The notes beneath the pieces were generated by a model. The model ran no database searches, was not told the origin of the DNA, and was given only the letters and a program-made list of their open reading frames with translations. Positions 21,303-33,950 of a stretch of DNA of 64,000 bases are shown piece by piece. Numbering within the stretch: the stretch's first letter is position 1; each line of letters opens with the position of its first letter. Source of the DNA: Ophioderma brevispina (taxonomy: Eukaryota; Echinodermata; Ophiuroidea; Amphilepidida; Ophiodermatidae). The stretch covers positions 1 through 64,000 of the forward strand of contig JAMKCH010051435.1 of assembly GCA_023653785.1 (NCBI GenBank). Reading direction: 5' to 3'. Both the position numbers and the translations under genes were made by a program.

Positions 21303-22369
21303 ATAGAGCACTGATCAAATAGTACTAAGAAATGATATCAGTGTAGAGTCTGTGAATATTAAGGGACACAAGGGGATACAAAATTCCCTAATTTTACACT
21401 CGGTTAATTATAGAACACCTACCAAGAACATTTCAGAGGTTCATAAGACAAAATAGAAAAGAACATCAAAACAATGCATGACGTTTTGAATTGCCAGCTG
21501 ACCCAGTCATCCCTATTGGGAAGTATGTATGAATGAACTATCATATGCAATAGGAAAAACTTAAATCATGTTTCAATTATTTAATTACATGAGGATGACA
21601 TTTTGGCTTATTCACTTGGGGTTTGATGTAATACATTGGCAAGCATTATATGCAAAAAAAATGCTTTAAAACATGGGGGCACATTTTTCTGGAAATGTCT
21701 GTGTCCCTTTAAAATCTATGGATGTTTTAAAGGTTTCAGCATATTTACGTATATCTCACCTTAGTTAAAGGCTGCAAAGATAATTATTTAGCCACTCGCC
21801 CTTCATTCACTTTTTCGAAGAGTTAGTGTTTTGGGGTTTTTTTCAGTAATTTGTTCTTGAATTCATTGTGTTCTTTGTTGTTCCAAAATAATATTGTAAC
21901 ATTTATTCAGTATTGTGGTTATAAGTGATAGGAAGTAGCCCATCAGGGTTGGGCAGTGAGCTGCTTGCATAATGTTAAAGGTTACCCCTTACGAAACTAC
22001 TCCATTGCTCAAAAAAATAATAGAGTCATGACAGAATCAGCTGGCCAATTGTGCAAACTCTAAGGTTTGTCAATCAGCGTGGTGCAGCCTCTGATTGGTT
22101 TAAATGTTGAGTTCGGGCAGGGCATGTTTGAACAATATATAAAAGTGCTCATTCAATGCTCAATTTAGTTCAGGTTTTTACTCACAGACATAATAAATCA
22201 CCAGAGTAAACTTTCTGCTTCAGTAAGCTTTGCTGTTCACAAATGGTAATTCACAACAAACATCTGCATTGCGTTGTCAAATGACGTCAGACACACAATT
22301 GGTCACCTAATTCTGTCAACTATAATAAGTTTATTGGAAAGTAATTGATTTCTCGATGATATGGTTGTT

Positions 22370-23430
22370 TGTTTACAGATGATCTATGGTTGAGAACCCA
22401 CACCTAAATCCGGCTTTTCTGCTGGTTGGTTTTCATCTAGTTTGTTAGCGAGACTATTTTGTAATAACTTTAGTGAAAGAGTTTTTAATTTGTGTTGTAT
22501 TATAGGCTGATTGGACAGTAGTTTCTTGAAGAGAATAGCAATATTTTCACCTTTTCGTACTTGATGGTATAGTGCTGGTCTGCAAGCACCTTAGTACATG
22601 TAAATAGTTTTGCTAATTCTTTGATCAATATGTCCTCCATATTTTAGCATTTCAGCTATGATGCTATCCTGTGCTTTACATTTTTCATTGATTTCAAAAC
22701 TCTTTCTACTTCATCTTGTCCAACTTCCATGATGTCTTCTTCCTCTTAGTCTAATTCCACTTCTGTTCCATACACTTTACAGTTGTTAAGTTCTTGATAG
22801 AATTCTTCTGTTCTTTTGATTACTTTGTCTTTGATGAATAGTGCCATCTTCCTCTCTTCCTCTTTAATTTCAATGATGTGGTTTTCCTTTTGGTGAGCTT
22901 TCTGTTTATTTTCTTCACACTCTTGCTGTTTTCCAATTCCTTTTTTACACATTCCATGTTTTAGTCCTGGATGTCCATTTTAATTTTCTTGCTTCTCTAC
23001 ACAGCTCTTTATATTCGGGTGTGTTATGACTTAATTCATTTACTGCCATTTTTCTCCGTAATAAGAGAGATTTAGTTTCTTGGCTGAACTTTTTGAAGTT
23101 TTCTTAATTTTCAAACCAGCAATTTCTTGTGTTATTGTGTTGATGGTTTCACATGTGTTGATGCTTCAACACACTTTTCTACTTCTAGTGCTCCAAATAT
23201 GTCTCTCAATTCATGTTCAAAGTTGTGTTTATTTTTTTCCAGATTGTTTAGATTTATCTTTCTTTTTTTTTTTGGGGGGGGGTGATAAGTTTTGTTTGTT
23301 CTTTTTAAAATTTAAGGTTTTACATCTGACCAATCTGTGGTCACTTCCAGTTGTAAAACTCGAGTTGTAAAACTATTCAGGAGTGATTGTCATTTATCAC
23401 ATAAGATGTAGTCTATTTAATTTTATGTGA
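22370..23430 (-). pseudogene. Decayed RTE-like LINE fragment (endonuclease end to early RT), antisense in intron
   Basis: Read on the minus strand, frames broken by stops and shifts show, in order, IDYIL-like and TGSDHRLVRCK (end of the AP endonuclease domain), a linker with TPEYKELCREARKLKW, then IKDKVIKRTEEFYQEL, EVGQDEVERVLKSMK, AEMLKYGG and LANKLDENQPAEK before a GS..TIDH-like end. This order is that of RTE-type non-LTR retrotransposons. The catalytic RT core beyond KLDENQP is missing and there are several in-frame stops, so it cannot act. The longest open piece is 22746-22952. It is inserted antisense to TMEM248 between 21302 and 23932. Confidence 0.8.
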
Positions 23431-23931
23431 GCCTTTTTCAAGTCCATTTGATACTATATATTTTATGTTATGGACCAAAAGAGGTTTAATTTGAAGTAAT
23501 GCTTTCTAATGGTAACTCCTTGTGGTAACTTCTTAACAGCAACAAGGCCAACAAACAAGCCTGGAAAAAGTGCAGGAACTTGGAACCTGGTTCCCAGGAA
23601 ATCTTCTTATTTGGAGGGAAATTTTTGTCATGTAAATAAGAAATACATAAGAATTAAAGGGAACTTTTGCAATCTTGGAGAGAAATTTTGATTGTGTTCC
23701 CAGGAAATTTTGCATTTTTCCAGCCCTGCCAACAAATCTGCTGATTACATTAGAGCCATCAGTCAAATTTGCCATAAATAATCATTTTGAATTAATGAAT
23801 TTGTATCAAAAACCTGCCAGATTTTCTGAGATAATGATCACAGCTGTAGAGTGGTAACTGAAACCATGTTTGTAAAATTAAATTTTGAAATTTATTATTC
23901 TAAATTAAACTGCTTCTGATTTATTTCCCAG

Positions 23932-24041
23932 GGAACGGCACCAATTTAAATGACAAAAAACATTCTAATGAATTTGCTTTTACTGTGGAAACGTATCACC
24001 AAATGAAGGAGGACAATGATGATTGCAGTGATGAAAACTAG
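23932..24041 (+). CDS. TMEM248: Possible alternative last exon of TMEM248
   Basis: A strong acceptor ('tgcttctgatttatttcccag') precedes this stretch. Joined from the GTAAAT donor at 21299 it adds only W-E-R-H-Q-F-K before TGA 23951-23953 (about 315 residues in all). Joined from the poorer GTTGGT at 21295 it gives a 35-residue polar, acidic tail from NGTNLNDKK to ..DNDDCSDEN ending at TAG 24039-24041. Neither tail resembles human TMEM248, whose C-terminus is not conserved here anyway. It may be 3' UTR or not an exon. The first AATAAA I noticed downstream is at 25392. Confidence 0.4.
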
Positions 24042-27000
24042 CAGTACTGGACAATGGAATTGTCACCTAAACTTGAAGTGTGCCATGTTTAGTATTGAAA
24101 CAATCATTACCAACATTTGGAGACAATAGCTCAGAAAATATATGCTGATAAAACAAGACTATGTAATGCTTACTCCTCAGTGGTCTATCATTAATGTTTT
24201 AACTTGAACCATATTTTCAAAGTGACACATGTACTCTATGGTATGCTGCCTTTTTGATGGATGCAAAGCAATACACTGAGTAAGGTGCATACCTCAATTT
24301 TACTGGGATTGTAGGAGGAATTGAAACTAGGAAGTATTTGCCATAACTGCTCATTGGCATGGTGTGAGACAATTATTTATATATATATATATATAGAGAG
24401 AGAGAGCGAGCAGAATTTTTTGTGCAAGGATAAAGTTACTTGCTGGAAGATAGGAGTATAGTGGACAAGCAATGCCAAATGATTACGTCAAGACTTTATT
24501 GTAGTCAGTTTTGATGTGCTAATGATATTTAAAATTATTACTGCAAGTTCTGCCTTCAACAGTTCAGATGTTTTTGCAGTGCACTGAAAAAGTGAATGCA
24601 TTGGATTTCTACTAGCATGGGAAGGGACACCAAAATGCCATGTCACAGAAAAGAGACTGATGGTAGCCGCAGTACTAATGAGCAACAAGTGTTTGAACCA
24701 TACTTCATTATTCTTTGGGGGCGCTTGAGGACAACTTGGCTCCAAGGAGAGCAAATTACGATAGACTGAATAATGAATATTACCAATTGATATTTGAGAT
24801 ATAAATGTTTTGACATCCCCATTTAAAATACATTTACAACATGTACAGTATGTGTATTATATTTGAGAGTTATTTTCATTTTGTACATAGATTGCAGGAT
24901 GTTCAATTAATATTTATGAAACAATAATACACCCAAATGATTTGAAGGGGAAAGTTTCAATGCTAAAAATTGTTGAAATAGAGTGAGCAATGTACATATC
25001 TGGTAAGGCAAAGAAAAGAAATATGTGTTTAATCTTCCCATTTTGTGTGAATTGTTTATACTTGACACAGGAATTTCAAAAAAGAGAGGGACAAGACAAG
25101 GAACAGGGAGAAAAAGGGTTCCCCATAGTCTAAATTCTAACAAGATTATAGCAAAGGTTTGATAGGTTTTGTGTTTGTCTCACCTAAATATACTCCTTTC
25201 AGAAGCGACTACATAATCAAGTGTTCTGTATGTATACAGGTGTCATTTTTAAAGTTTGGTTAAATTGTTCCCATTTAAAAGTTGCAGTGTAATTACTGCA
25301 CTTAATCATCAGAACCACTGACCCAAGTTTCATCAGTCAAACTTTGAATTACTCTAAAGCTAATAGTGACTGTAGCATGCTACTTGTCTCCAATAAAAAA
25401 TCAGTAAAAAACCCAAACACTCAAATATTAACAAACATGTGTTATCATGTGTCATCAAAACAATGATAAAAGTCAATAATGACCTCTTTCAGTGACCTGG
25501 AATTGCAGGCTCAAAGGTCACAAAACCCAAACTTAAAAATACTCAATTGATAAAAGTAGTTACAGCATTGTGTTAAAATTTCTCTGTATGTGACCTGTGG
25601 TAAGGTATCAGGTTCAAGAACCTTGTTTTTAACTATTCTGTGTTATCAAGCCTAATTTAACATGTAAAGCACTATGCACCTCTTTCATAACCAGGGTAGG
25701 CAGAGCAAATTAGTAGCCAACCACCTTAAGATCCATACATTGCTTTGCCTTTCCCCTGAAATGTTTCTCGCCTATTGGCACTTAAAAATTGAATTTAAGG
25801 TTGTGTTAATAAAAATTTGTGTTTATTTTGAAATGTGGTTTTCAGAAAACAAGAAATCAATCCAATGGTATCCATTGAATCTGTAAAAAGCCAAATATAT
25901 CCCACAAAATTCCTTTTTCATGAAGACTTGTGGTTTCAAATATATTGTGAAAGTCTGTCCTCGGTAATTAACTTCAGATTTTTGAAAGAATGGTTTTGGT
26001 CATTTTAAGATAAAATGAATTTCTCACTTGAATGCAAAAAGTAGGCACCAGGATTTGGGTTGGGTTGTTTTTGATAAATTCTTTTGCATTCAGGATTCAC
26101 TTATTTTTGTGCCCATGATGAAGTTGTTGCCACAGGTCATGTCAAGGATCAGAAACAGAAAAAGGAGTATAGGTTGGTCCAATCTGGTTTCCAGAAAGAA
26201 AAAAAAAAGAAGTCATAGGTGAGGCTGGTTGGGTACCACAGAATCATCTAGGTTGGATTCAAAACAAAAATTTTCCATACAGGGACCCTCTGGGTTCATG
26301 GCCCTGATGTAAATTGCCGGTCATGGTTAATAATAATAATATTTATTTGAGCCAATATGAAAATATAAATATGTTTTTGACATGTTGATTTTGCAGCTTT
26401 GCCACAAAGTTATCTAATTGTATATTGTACATAGTATTACTTAAACATAATTGTACTCCAGTTAGAATGGAGATCCTGATCTACAATACTGATCTGTTGG
26501 TATTGATGAAGAGTGTTGTGTACCATCTATGTCAAATGACATGTTTTGTTTTGGAAAGATTGATAATTTTGTCGCTCACTCGCACAATTTGTCTTCAAAT
26601 CATTGTAGAATTTGATATAATCAAGGATTTCATGGGCTTAGTAATTTTAAAATTGTTAATTATTGTTATCATGATGCTTGTAATGCAGTTAAAAATGTGT
26701 GCATAGATAAGATACTGAGACTGTAAAAACAAATATTTCTCAGAGAAATTCATTTTCACAACCTTTGCTAAATCCATAGCGATGTAACAGCCTACATTGT
26801 ATCTGTGCTAGACGTTGCAAAACCTTACAGAATTGAAGGTTTGTTGTGTTGGTGTTTTTGTTTCATTTTTTTTGTGCACATCGTTACATCATTGCAAGTA
26901 GATACATGTGTCCAGTCATACCAAATGGGGCAGTTATTGGGGGTATTGATAAACTGAAAGGAAAAACCATTGCATTAAGTGGATTTCATATCAAATCAGA

Positions 27001-27496
27001 ATGCATTGCTTGATCATAACAAGAGGTATTCACTTGAAGAGAAATAGTGTGATCAAAATATTTTAAACCCCAACTAAGAATATACAATTTGCAGTTGCAT
27101 TAACATGGACAGTGGTGGTGGTTTGGTTTGGTAATCCAATACATGGATTTGGGGTATCCTGGCCAGAAGTCAATCTGTACCTAAATTTTACCAGTAATAG
27201 CCAATATATAGTCAATAAATAGTGCATATACATTCTATGGTGTTTTGTGTCATGATACAGTATTTTTTTCTGTCATAACTGTTCAGAACCATTTGCTGTA
27301 CCTAAATTTTAACAGTAATGTGCACTCTTTGATTGCGTCGTAATATTTACGCCACAAAATTTGTGTGTAGTTTAAAGGAGGCGCACTAAACCGCAAGTGT
27401 GTATGAGTACTCATCTATAAGTACATCGTTATGGGACAAGAATTTGGGTACAAATTTATTTCCGATAGGGAACCCAAAATCCGCATATTGATGTGG
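24042..27496. other. Downstream of TMEM248, no further gene seen
   Basis: This AT-rich sequence has a (TA)n(GA)n microsatellite at about 24377-24408 and an (AAT)n run at about 26329-26340. The phrase 'atttatttgagccaatatgaaaatata' at 26341 recurs at 38664, so it belongs to a dispersed repeat, perhaps a 3' end of a retroelement. AATAAA at 25392 could be a late poly(A) signal for the gene upstream. Small frames at 24488-24754, 24907-25143 and 26425-26706 have no recognisable motif. Confidence 0.5.
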
Positions 27497-27504
27497 TATT
27501 AAAA

Positions 27505-27692
27505 CAGGGGTTCTCAATTATATTAGCTGAAGGGCCAGAAATTTGCCAAACACGTTTGAAAGTTCCCTACTTGAGGGCCAAATACATCTGAAATTCTTAT
27601 GTTTCCCTTTATATTTTAGAGCAAGTCGAGGGCCAAAAATCAATGGTTGGCGGGCTGAATTTGGCCCGCGGGCCGCCTATTGAGAACCTCTG
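27505..27692. mobile_element. hAT-type MITE with 8-bp target duplication
   Basis: This 188-bp element begins CAGGGGTTCTCAA and ends TTGAGAACCTCTG, typical hAT termini. It is flanked by an 8-bp duplication TATTAAAA (27497-27504) / TATTAAAG (27693-27700). The inside contains 'gagggccaaa' and 'ttggcccgcgggccgc' blocks and no frame. A hAT transposase supplied in trans would have moved it. Confidence 0.9.
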
Positions 27693-27845
27693 TATTAAAG
27701 CAGTTAACCAGGTCTTGGAATGTCTGAAACTCTAATTCAAGGCCCTAGTGTTGTGATTAAAAAATGCACCAAACCTGAACAAAGACAGCGTGAATGAAAT
27801 GGGAATAAAATAAACATTAATTGGTCCACAAGTGTGTGATTTTAA

Positions 27846-28180
27846 AGACAGATCAGTGATTGCGAAATCAGCAAATCGAAAAAATCATCAAAAATCAGAT
27901 TTTGCATGTATTTGAAAAGTACCAGGATACAACATCCCTGCAATGATTAAGACAGAAGCACCATTAGGGACAGGAAGAAGATTTTAGTCCTAATTGTCCG
28001 AACGGACACTTACTACAACACTAATTGAAAGGAGATTCGTATCTTGGACCACTGCTTGTTTTCTCCTTTATGTCAAGTCTACAGATGGTAAAGGGGCAAC
28101 TTAGGAATTCTACAGACTTTCCTTAAAGGGTTGAAGCTATTCCGGCAATTTCAAATATTTTTCAAATCATGATAGTGTCT
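27846..28180. mobile_element. TTAA-flanked MITE, AGACACTATC family, copy 2
   Basis: The left end AGACAGATCAGTGATT and right end ATCATGATAGTGTCT are degraded relative to the copy at 19276-19622, but TTAA flanks both sides (27842-27845, 28181-28184). It carries more small deletions than copy 1 and so looks older or less well sequenced. Confidence 0.82.
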
Positions 28181-28199
28181 TTAAACAGAATAAGGTTCC

Positions 28200-28430
28200 T
28201 TTTAATTTTTCACCCGGTCAGTCAGTGCGGGTGCGGGGGGGTTTCCCCCTAATTTTTTTTCTCCCCCCCCAGTTTACCCCCTGGCCTGGCCAGAAGAAAA
28301 ATGACGTTTTTTGCAAAAATCAGCGAATTGGGGTCAAAAATCACCAAATTTGGGCAAATATAAGCAATTTTGGCCCAAAATTTGAAGTTTTACCCCCAGA
28401 ATTTCACTTTGCCGTCTTTTGATATGACTG
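28200..28430. repeat. Dispersed 'gggggtttccccc..gaagaaaaatgac..gcaaaaatcagc' repeat
   Basis: This block, with a G-run, C-runs and then 'ggccagaagaaaaatgac' and 'tttgcaaaaatcagcgaatt', recurs at about 38170-38370 and 60965-61160. It is probably the inner part of an hAT-like MITE family; the copy at 61160 ends 'gtgccaccactg'. The open frame across it is not a gene. Confidence 0.6.
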
Positions 28431-29810
28431 GAGATATGTAAATGAAGACATGTATATTAGTTTTGGTCAAGAAAAATCAAAATTTATGCCATTTGTGTGC
28501 AATTGTTGTATATTTATGTTAATCCAGCACTGACTAACTTGTATGAGATGCATTCCATATTAGATTACAAAGTGACGATTTTGCCACCAAATACCATGCA
28601 CTTTGATGTTTGGTCCACAGTACAGTAGAATTGTAAATATAGATCTATATATGATGCATGTATGTTCACTATTATATTGGTTTGCTTTATGAAGATGGGT
28701 ATTAAGGGTCTTTAGCAGACAGATATACTTAGCTTCATAAAATGTTATGACAACTTCAGTTCATTTTGTTTAAAGGATATACTGTCAGTGCGTGACAGTA
28801 AAAACTTGCAGCCATATTGTTAGATGAGCACTTCTAAAATTATATTGGTGGTCCTGTAAATCTACTCTTGAATAGCATATTGCATAATGTGGACATAACT
28901 TATGTGTATAACTATTAAAAGCTTGCTCATCTTTGAATATCATTATGTTTAACTGTACTAACAAAGATGGTGCTAACTGTATATTGTAATTTCCATTTTA
29001 GGCAGGAAGACTACTACTACTGCTAATGTTTTAGGTGAAAGTGGAAAAGTCTCTATTCATTGGTCACCTAGGAACCTTCATAACCCCAAAGACCCCAATC
29101 TGTTCTGTTCTCTGTTACCCAGGAGCTGCTCTGGGCCTTTATTTTGTCCACCCATCTCGAGCTTCCAAAAACACAAAAACAAGTTTGCAAAAGTGGAAAA
29201 TTCACACTTTTTTCACAAGTTTTATAATTTGGAGCCCACATTTACTCTCTCTCTCTCTCTCATTGCCTCCTGAATTAGATGTACATGTTGTTTCACAATT
29301 GATAAAATTGAGTGATAAAATGTCAGCTTTAGTTCAAATATTGCACTCAAACCATTGAGCCACACTCTACAGGTTTAGGTATGAAGTGCTCACCACATTC
29401 CTAGTAGATTGCATCAGAACGAGTATGTACTAAAACTCAAAAATCATACTGATTCTAATGCAATTTCAATTTGCTTGGAGTGTGATGAAAACTTATGACA
29501 CAAGACAGATTAAATCTTTTATACTGCTACTCTCTCAGCCCTCGTGGATTAGTGGCATGAACATCTGTCTAGTACGCAGAATGTCGCTGGTTGAATACGG
29601 TCAGGAGAACATTTTTTTTGACAGAGCTTTCATGCAATGGTCTGGGGAAAGATAAAATGAATCCATCCTTTTTAACCCAGAGAACTATGTAATTTCTACA
29701 TCAACTATACGCTGTGCCATGTAAGGTGGAACATGACCCCATTCTTTTGCCACTTATATTCTGCACATTTTGTCAGAGGAGATGCTCCAATGTCTGCCAA
29801 AATACACTAT
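28431..29810. other. No gene seen
   Basis: This is AT-rich sequence with a (CT)n run at about 29245-29261. The frames at 29035-29358 and 29458-29655 show no family resemblance. The phrase 'agccctcgtggattagtggcatgaacatctgtctagtacgcag' near 29538 resembles a tRNA-like SINE head, but no box B follows clearly. Confidence 0.45.
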
Positions 29811-30163
29811 AATAATAATATTGTGGCCTGTAGGCCAAATTGCTAGAGACTTTACAACTTAATAATTACTCGACAGAGACAATGCAACTTAGAGGCGGCA
29901 GCTTAAACCGCGCCATATTGCAACATTCAAATGCACTATACGAAACACACCGAACGGGAACACAGTGCAAGCTTTCATGGTTACTCTGCCCATTTCAAAT
30001 GAGCCATGGAGAGAGTGGTATTCAGGTTTTAATCAATATCTGTTATACAAATTAAATCCCAAATTGAGTTCTCGAATTAAATCCAGCAAGTGGTCCCACT
30101 GAGATTAGAACCAAGGACCCTTTGCTCTAGAGGTAAGCTTGCTAACTGCTAGACCACACCACT
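29811..30163 (-). mobile_element. tRNA-derived SINE, copy 1
   Basis: On the minus strand a tRNA-like head (box A 'tggtctagcagttagc', box B 'ggttctaatc') is followed by a body containing 'ccatggctcatttgaaatgg' and 'ccatgaaagctt', then 'tttggcctacaggccac' and an (ATT)n tail at 29811-29822. The head has diverged from the RNA polymerase III consensus (GGTTCTAAT). The same SINE is present at 40662-41420 with a better box B. The central body is shared with the SINE at 62093-62508, which has a different 3' end. Confidence 0.82.
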
Positions 30164-31959
30164 TTCTTTTAGCTACTTTTGTATATTTAATCTCCAGGTG
30201 CATTGACCTTGATCTTCTCTGGTGTTATCTCAGTGTACTTTATCAAAGGTCATGTTTCATCATACAGTGAACACACTTTAGAGAATTTCAAAATATCCTG
30301 CAGTTTGGGGTTGAGACTTCTTTGAGTAACAGATCAGCATCCTCAATTTTTCTTGAGGTTTGTGGGGGGGGGGGCATGTTGTTATTATAGCTTATTAACA
30401 GAGCCTGTGAATGGATTAGCTGTGGAGTCTTACTCCCCACTTTGTGTTATATTTAGCTTACTGAATCAAATGGAAATTCACCTTAGGTCAAGTTATTACT
30501 TGGTCTCCTAATTAAGATTCAATACAATGCTGCTGAAATGTTTTACTTGGGTATCACAGGTAAAGGTGCTGCAGCGTCAAATTTCCCAAATTCTCCAATC
30601 AAGTTAAAACCTATACTAGATTGACTCATCAAACCAGGATTACAGAAATGTATAGTTTGCCATTGATACTATACTGGTTGCCCCCCCCCCCAATGACTAG
30701 GAAACTTACAGCCAAGAACAACGTTCATTAATCCTTGTTGTTATGAACTAATTTGGTGTTAGCTGTTTCAATTGATTGGGCCAAAAAAAATTGACTTGTA
30801 GGTATCTGCATGCCTTTTTGACTCCATATCACAGCAAAACCCTGAGAAAGCGCTCCCTCAGGGTGTAGGATATACCTTCATAATTCCAGTTGAGCCTAAG
30901 CCATGTGGTCCATCTTTCATGTATGCAAAAAATGTTACTTTTGTACATCTTACAAATAATACCATTACATTTGTTTATATATTTGTGTTGAAATTTCTTA
31001 TGTGTGCAGAAATAAAATCTTCAAGATTAAACATCCCTATGATATTATTTTGATTTCCTGGAACGTTGTCCAGAAAGGTGTGGCACAATTAATCCTACAG
31101 AATTCTTTAGTCCATAATCGTGTCATCAATCAATATTGCCCAAGTTACATAGATAATGGCTTCAAAACAATGATAGTAAAGTTATGTCCAGGGTTTATTT
31201 AATACCTTGTACTTAAGGAGGTTATGGGTCTGAAACAGTGACTTTGGAAAATGATTTTTCCTCAATTTTCAAGGACGGGCAAAAGGCGACAGAGGACAGA
31301 AAAAAGAGAAAAAGCCGAAGAAAGATACTAAGAACAAAGGCGAATGAGAGGGCAACAAAAACTACCCTCTGGACAACGTTATGGACAATGTATGTTACTA
31401 TCAGATTTAGAGCCCATTTTTAATGAGCTCATTTAAAATCCATGTCAATTTTTGCTGTTTGCCATCATGCCTGAACCACGTAGGCCTCGATTGGCTAACC
31501 CTAGAACGGATGTTGAAACTACACATGGGGTTTAATGGGACGGAACTTGGGTGGCATGTGCAGGGTAAATATACAGTTAAACCATGAAGCCGAATTTTTA
31601 ATACTGTTGCCATGGCAACGGCAACCAGCAATCGACCAATCACATAATTTCATGTTGTAATTTGAATCAATTTTGAAAATCGCCCTTCATGGTTCACTAG
31701 CCCTATAATTGCTCAAAGGTGCTTGTTCTGATTTATGTCTATTGTGTTCTCTACTTGATATGAGAGTCTGGCACTTGCACATACGCCCCATCAAGTACTG
31801 TGGGAAACAAACTTGCGGTTTTGATGGTAGAAGCAATAATGCACATTGCAAAGCCCTATTCAATACCATTTGTCGGTTTTTGTGGGCCGCCAGCTATAGC
31901 TGGCAGGACCACTTAGTAATCCGTTGTGTGTGTGTGTGTGTGTCACTAAATTGTTAATT
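30164..31959. other. No gene seen
   Basis: AT-rich sequence with a C-run at 30681-30690 and a (GT)n run at about 31924-31942. Frames at 31002-31202, 31238-31423, 31407-31643 and 31709-31957 do not resemble known proteins. The 31709-31957 frame and the opposite-strand frame at 31687-31869 cover the same bases, as expected of chance or repeat sequence. Confidence 0.45.
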
Positions 31960-32240
31960 TTTTAATTGACCTCAGTTGAAAAGTTGAACTTCAATTGGAA
32001 CTAAACTTGCGTCATAGGTGCAGCATGAGATCCCTCATATGTTGATGAGGTCAAAGGTCATGTTGAAAGGTCAAAGGTCATGTGAGGTCAAGTTGCAAAA
32101 ATGGGCTAAAAATGTACAATTGACCTAAATTGAAAACTTGAAGTTCAATTGGAACCAAACTTGTGTCATAGGTGCACCATGCGATCCCTCATATGTTGAT
32201 GAGGTCAAAGGTCATGTGCCAGAGTCAAAGGTCATGGAGC
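31960..32240. repeat. Two tandem ~134-bp units with AGGTCA half-sites
   Basis: 'attgacctcagttgaaaagttgaacttcaattggaac..' begins at about 31965 and again at about 32099. Each unit ends in 'gaggtcaaaggtcatg' pairs, that is, AGGTCA direct repeats spaced by one base (DR1). The same unit type recurs twice at about 36420-36665. The repeat is not coding. Confidence 0.8.
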
Positions 32241-32452
32241 GACCTACAGGTTATATTCTTTGAATATAGTGAGCGCGAAAGCTGAGAACTGCAAAATTCT
32301 AGTTTGTTTACATCTTGAGAATGAAATGATGGATTTGAGGGCTCAAATTTCAGGACGACAATGAGAAAAATACGGCCTTTCATCTGATATCAAAATCGAT
32401 ACTACTTCAGAGTAAATCGGGTCACAAAGACGATCGGAACACGCACTTTTAA

Positions 32453-32769
32453 AGGTGCAATGAGAGATTTCAGGTCATCCATATTTTCTGTGATTTATAT
32501 AGATATAGATTCCCTACCTTCTGCTTGGCTACAAAAATAAAATGAAAACAAAAGGTGATTTGTAATATGCTTATATTTGAAAACATACGCTGAATTTGCT
32601 CCTATATGAAATTAGAAATTTCAAACTTTTTGTACCAAAGAAACAGTTCAAAGCTTAATCCTTTCAAATGGGGATAGTTTTGATAGAAAACCTTACACTA
32701 GTGCAAAAATTAGAATTTTTTTTCACTTTTTTGGGGGACACCTGTTATTTGAAATATCTCGTTGCACCT
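32453..32769. mobile_element. TTAA-type MITE, AGGTGCAAC family, copy 2
   Basis: Ends AGGTGCAATGAGAGATTT and AAATATCTCGTTGCACCT are inverted. The left flank is TTAA (32449-32452) and the right flank TCAA, one base changed. The interior matches 17171-17519 ('ttgctcctatatgaaattagaaatttca', 'accaaagaaaca', 'cttaatcctttca'). Confidence 0.8.
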
Positions 32770-33101
32770 TCAATATGTGTGCCAAATTTCATGTTCATAG
32801 CATGTAGTGTTCTCTAGTTACGTTCGTTTTGGATGTTTGCGTAAATGAGTTATAGGCCTCTAAACAGACAAATTTCAGGGCGCTTTTGATGTGATATATG
32901 GAAATTTTTACATTAAATTTCATACTGAATTATAATAATAATAATTAAAATAGGTTTATCCATTGTCCCGAAATTTTTAAATTTTCTTAAATATTGCAGG
33001 ATGAGAAAACAAAATACATAAGAATCACTTACCCAGTGACATTTAATTGAAATTATGGAAAAAATAATGAGTATTTATTTACTTCGGCTTGGCCAAGATA
33101 A

Positions 33102-33402
33102 ATATCGAGGGTTGACAATCAGGACGTAACTCAGCACTGAAAGAATATTAAAGAATTCTTTAATTCTGCTGTAATATACTGCTTTTGAGAAATGTGATGT
33201 CTAATATTTTCTACTAAGCAAATCTATTCATTACTCAAAATGTAAACATCTCATAAGCTCATATACGGTACTGTAAGCAAACATTATATAAACTTTAGTA
33301 AACAAAGAACAATATTTAATTATGAACAGCAGAATTAAAAAAATTCTTCAATATTTCTTTCAGTGCCGAGTTACGTCTTTCTGATTTTCAACCCTCGATA
33401 TG
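33102..33402. mobile_element. Foldback MITE, ATATCGAGGGTTG ends, ~70-bp arms
   Basis: The left arm 'atatcgagggttgacaatca..acgtaactcagcactgaaag..ttctttaattctgctg' pairs with the right arm 'cagcagaattaaaaaaattctt..ctttcagtgccgagttacgt..caaccctcgatat'. The loop between is about 150 bp and AT-rich. No frame is present. The superfamily is not clear; the target duplication may be TA or ATAT. Confidence 0.8.
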
Positions 33403-33950
33403 TTAAATAGTTCAAAACATTTCGCGTACACCGCTTCACTTTGATCAGCAATATCTCGGGAGCCAAATGTCCGAATGTGATCGAATAAAAGCATTTTGTA
33501 GATTACAATGTACATAATTTAGCCATTGCATTATCTAATTTTCTTAAATGGAACATTTTTTTTTATCATATTCAGACCCATACACCCCCCCCTTAATCAG
33601 TTGTTTCAAACAGTTTTGTTCTGGGTTGTCTTCAGTGCATACTTAATAGTACATTGCGTGCAACTGGTCATTGTTTAGGTCAACCTGATTTAGAAGGCAG
33701 GGCTTCACATCTTACGAACCAAAACTCTTGAATTCTACCAAAGATGAGATTATAGACAATTGAATCCCCGGGGTGAATCCAAATTAGACATCACACACGT
33801 CACACCAGTTGCATAATATTCTCAGAAAAAAATTGCTTTGAATCTAACTTGTATTTTAATCGATACACTGTTAAATCTAACAGCCGCAGCCGAGATGCTG
33901 TTCACCATGTACTGCCAAATGTCCCTGTCCGTTAAGTTTGGGGGCATCAA

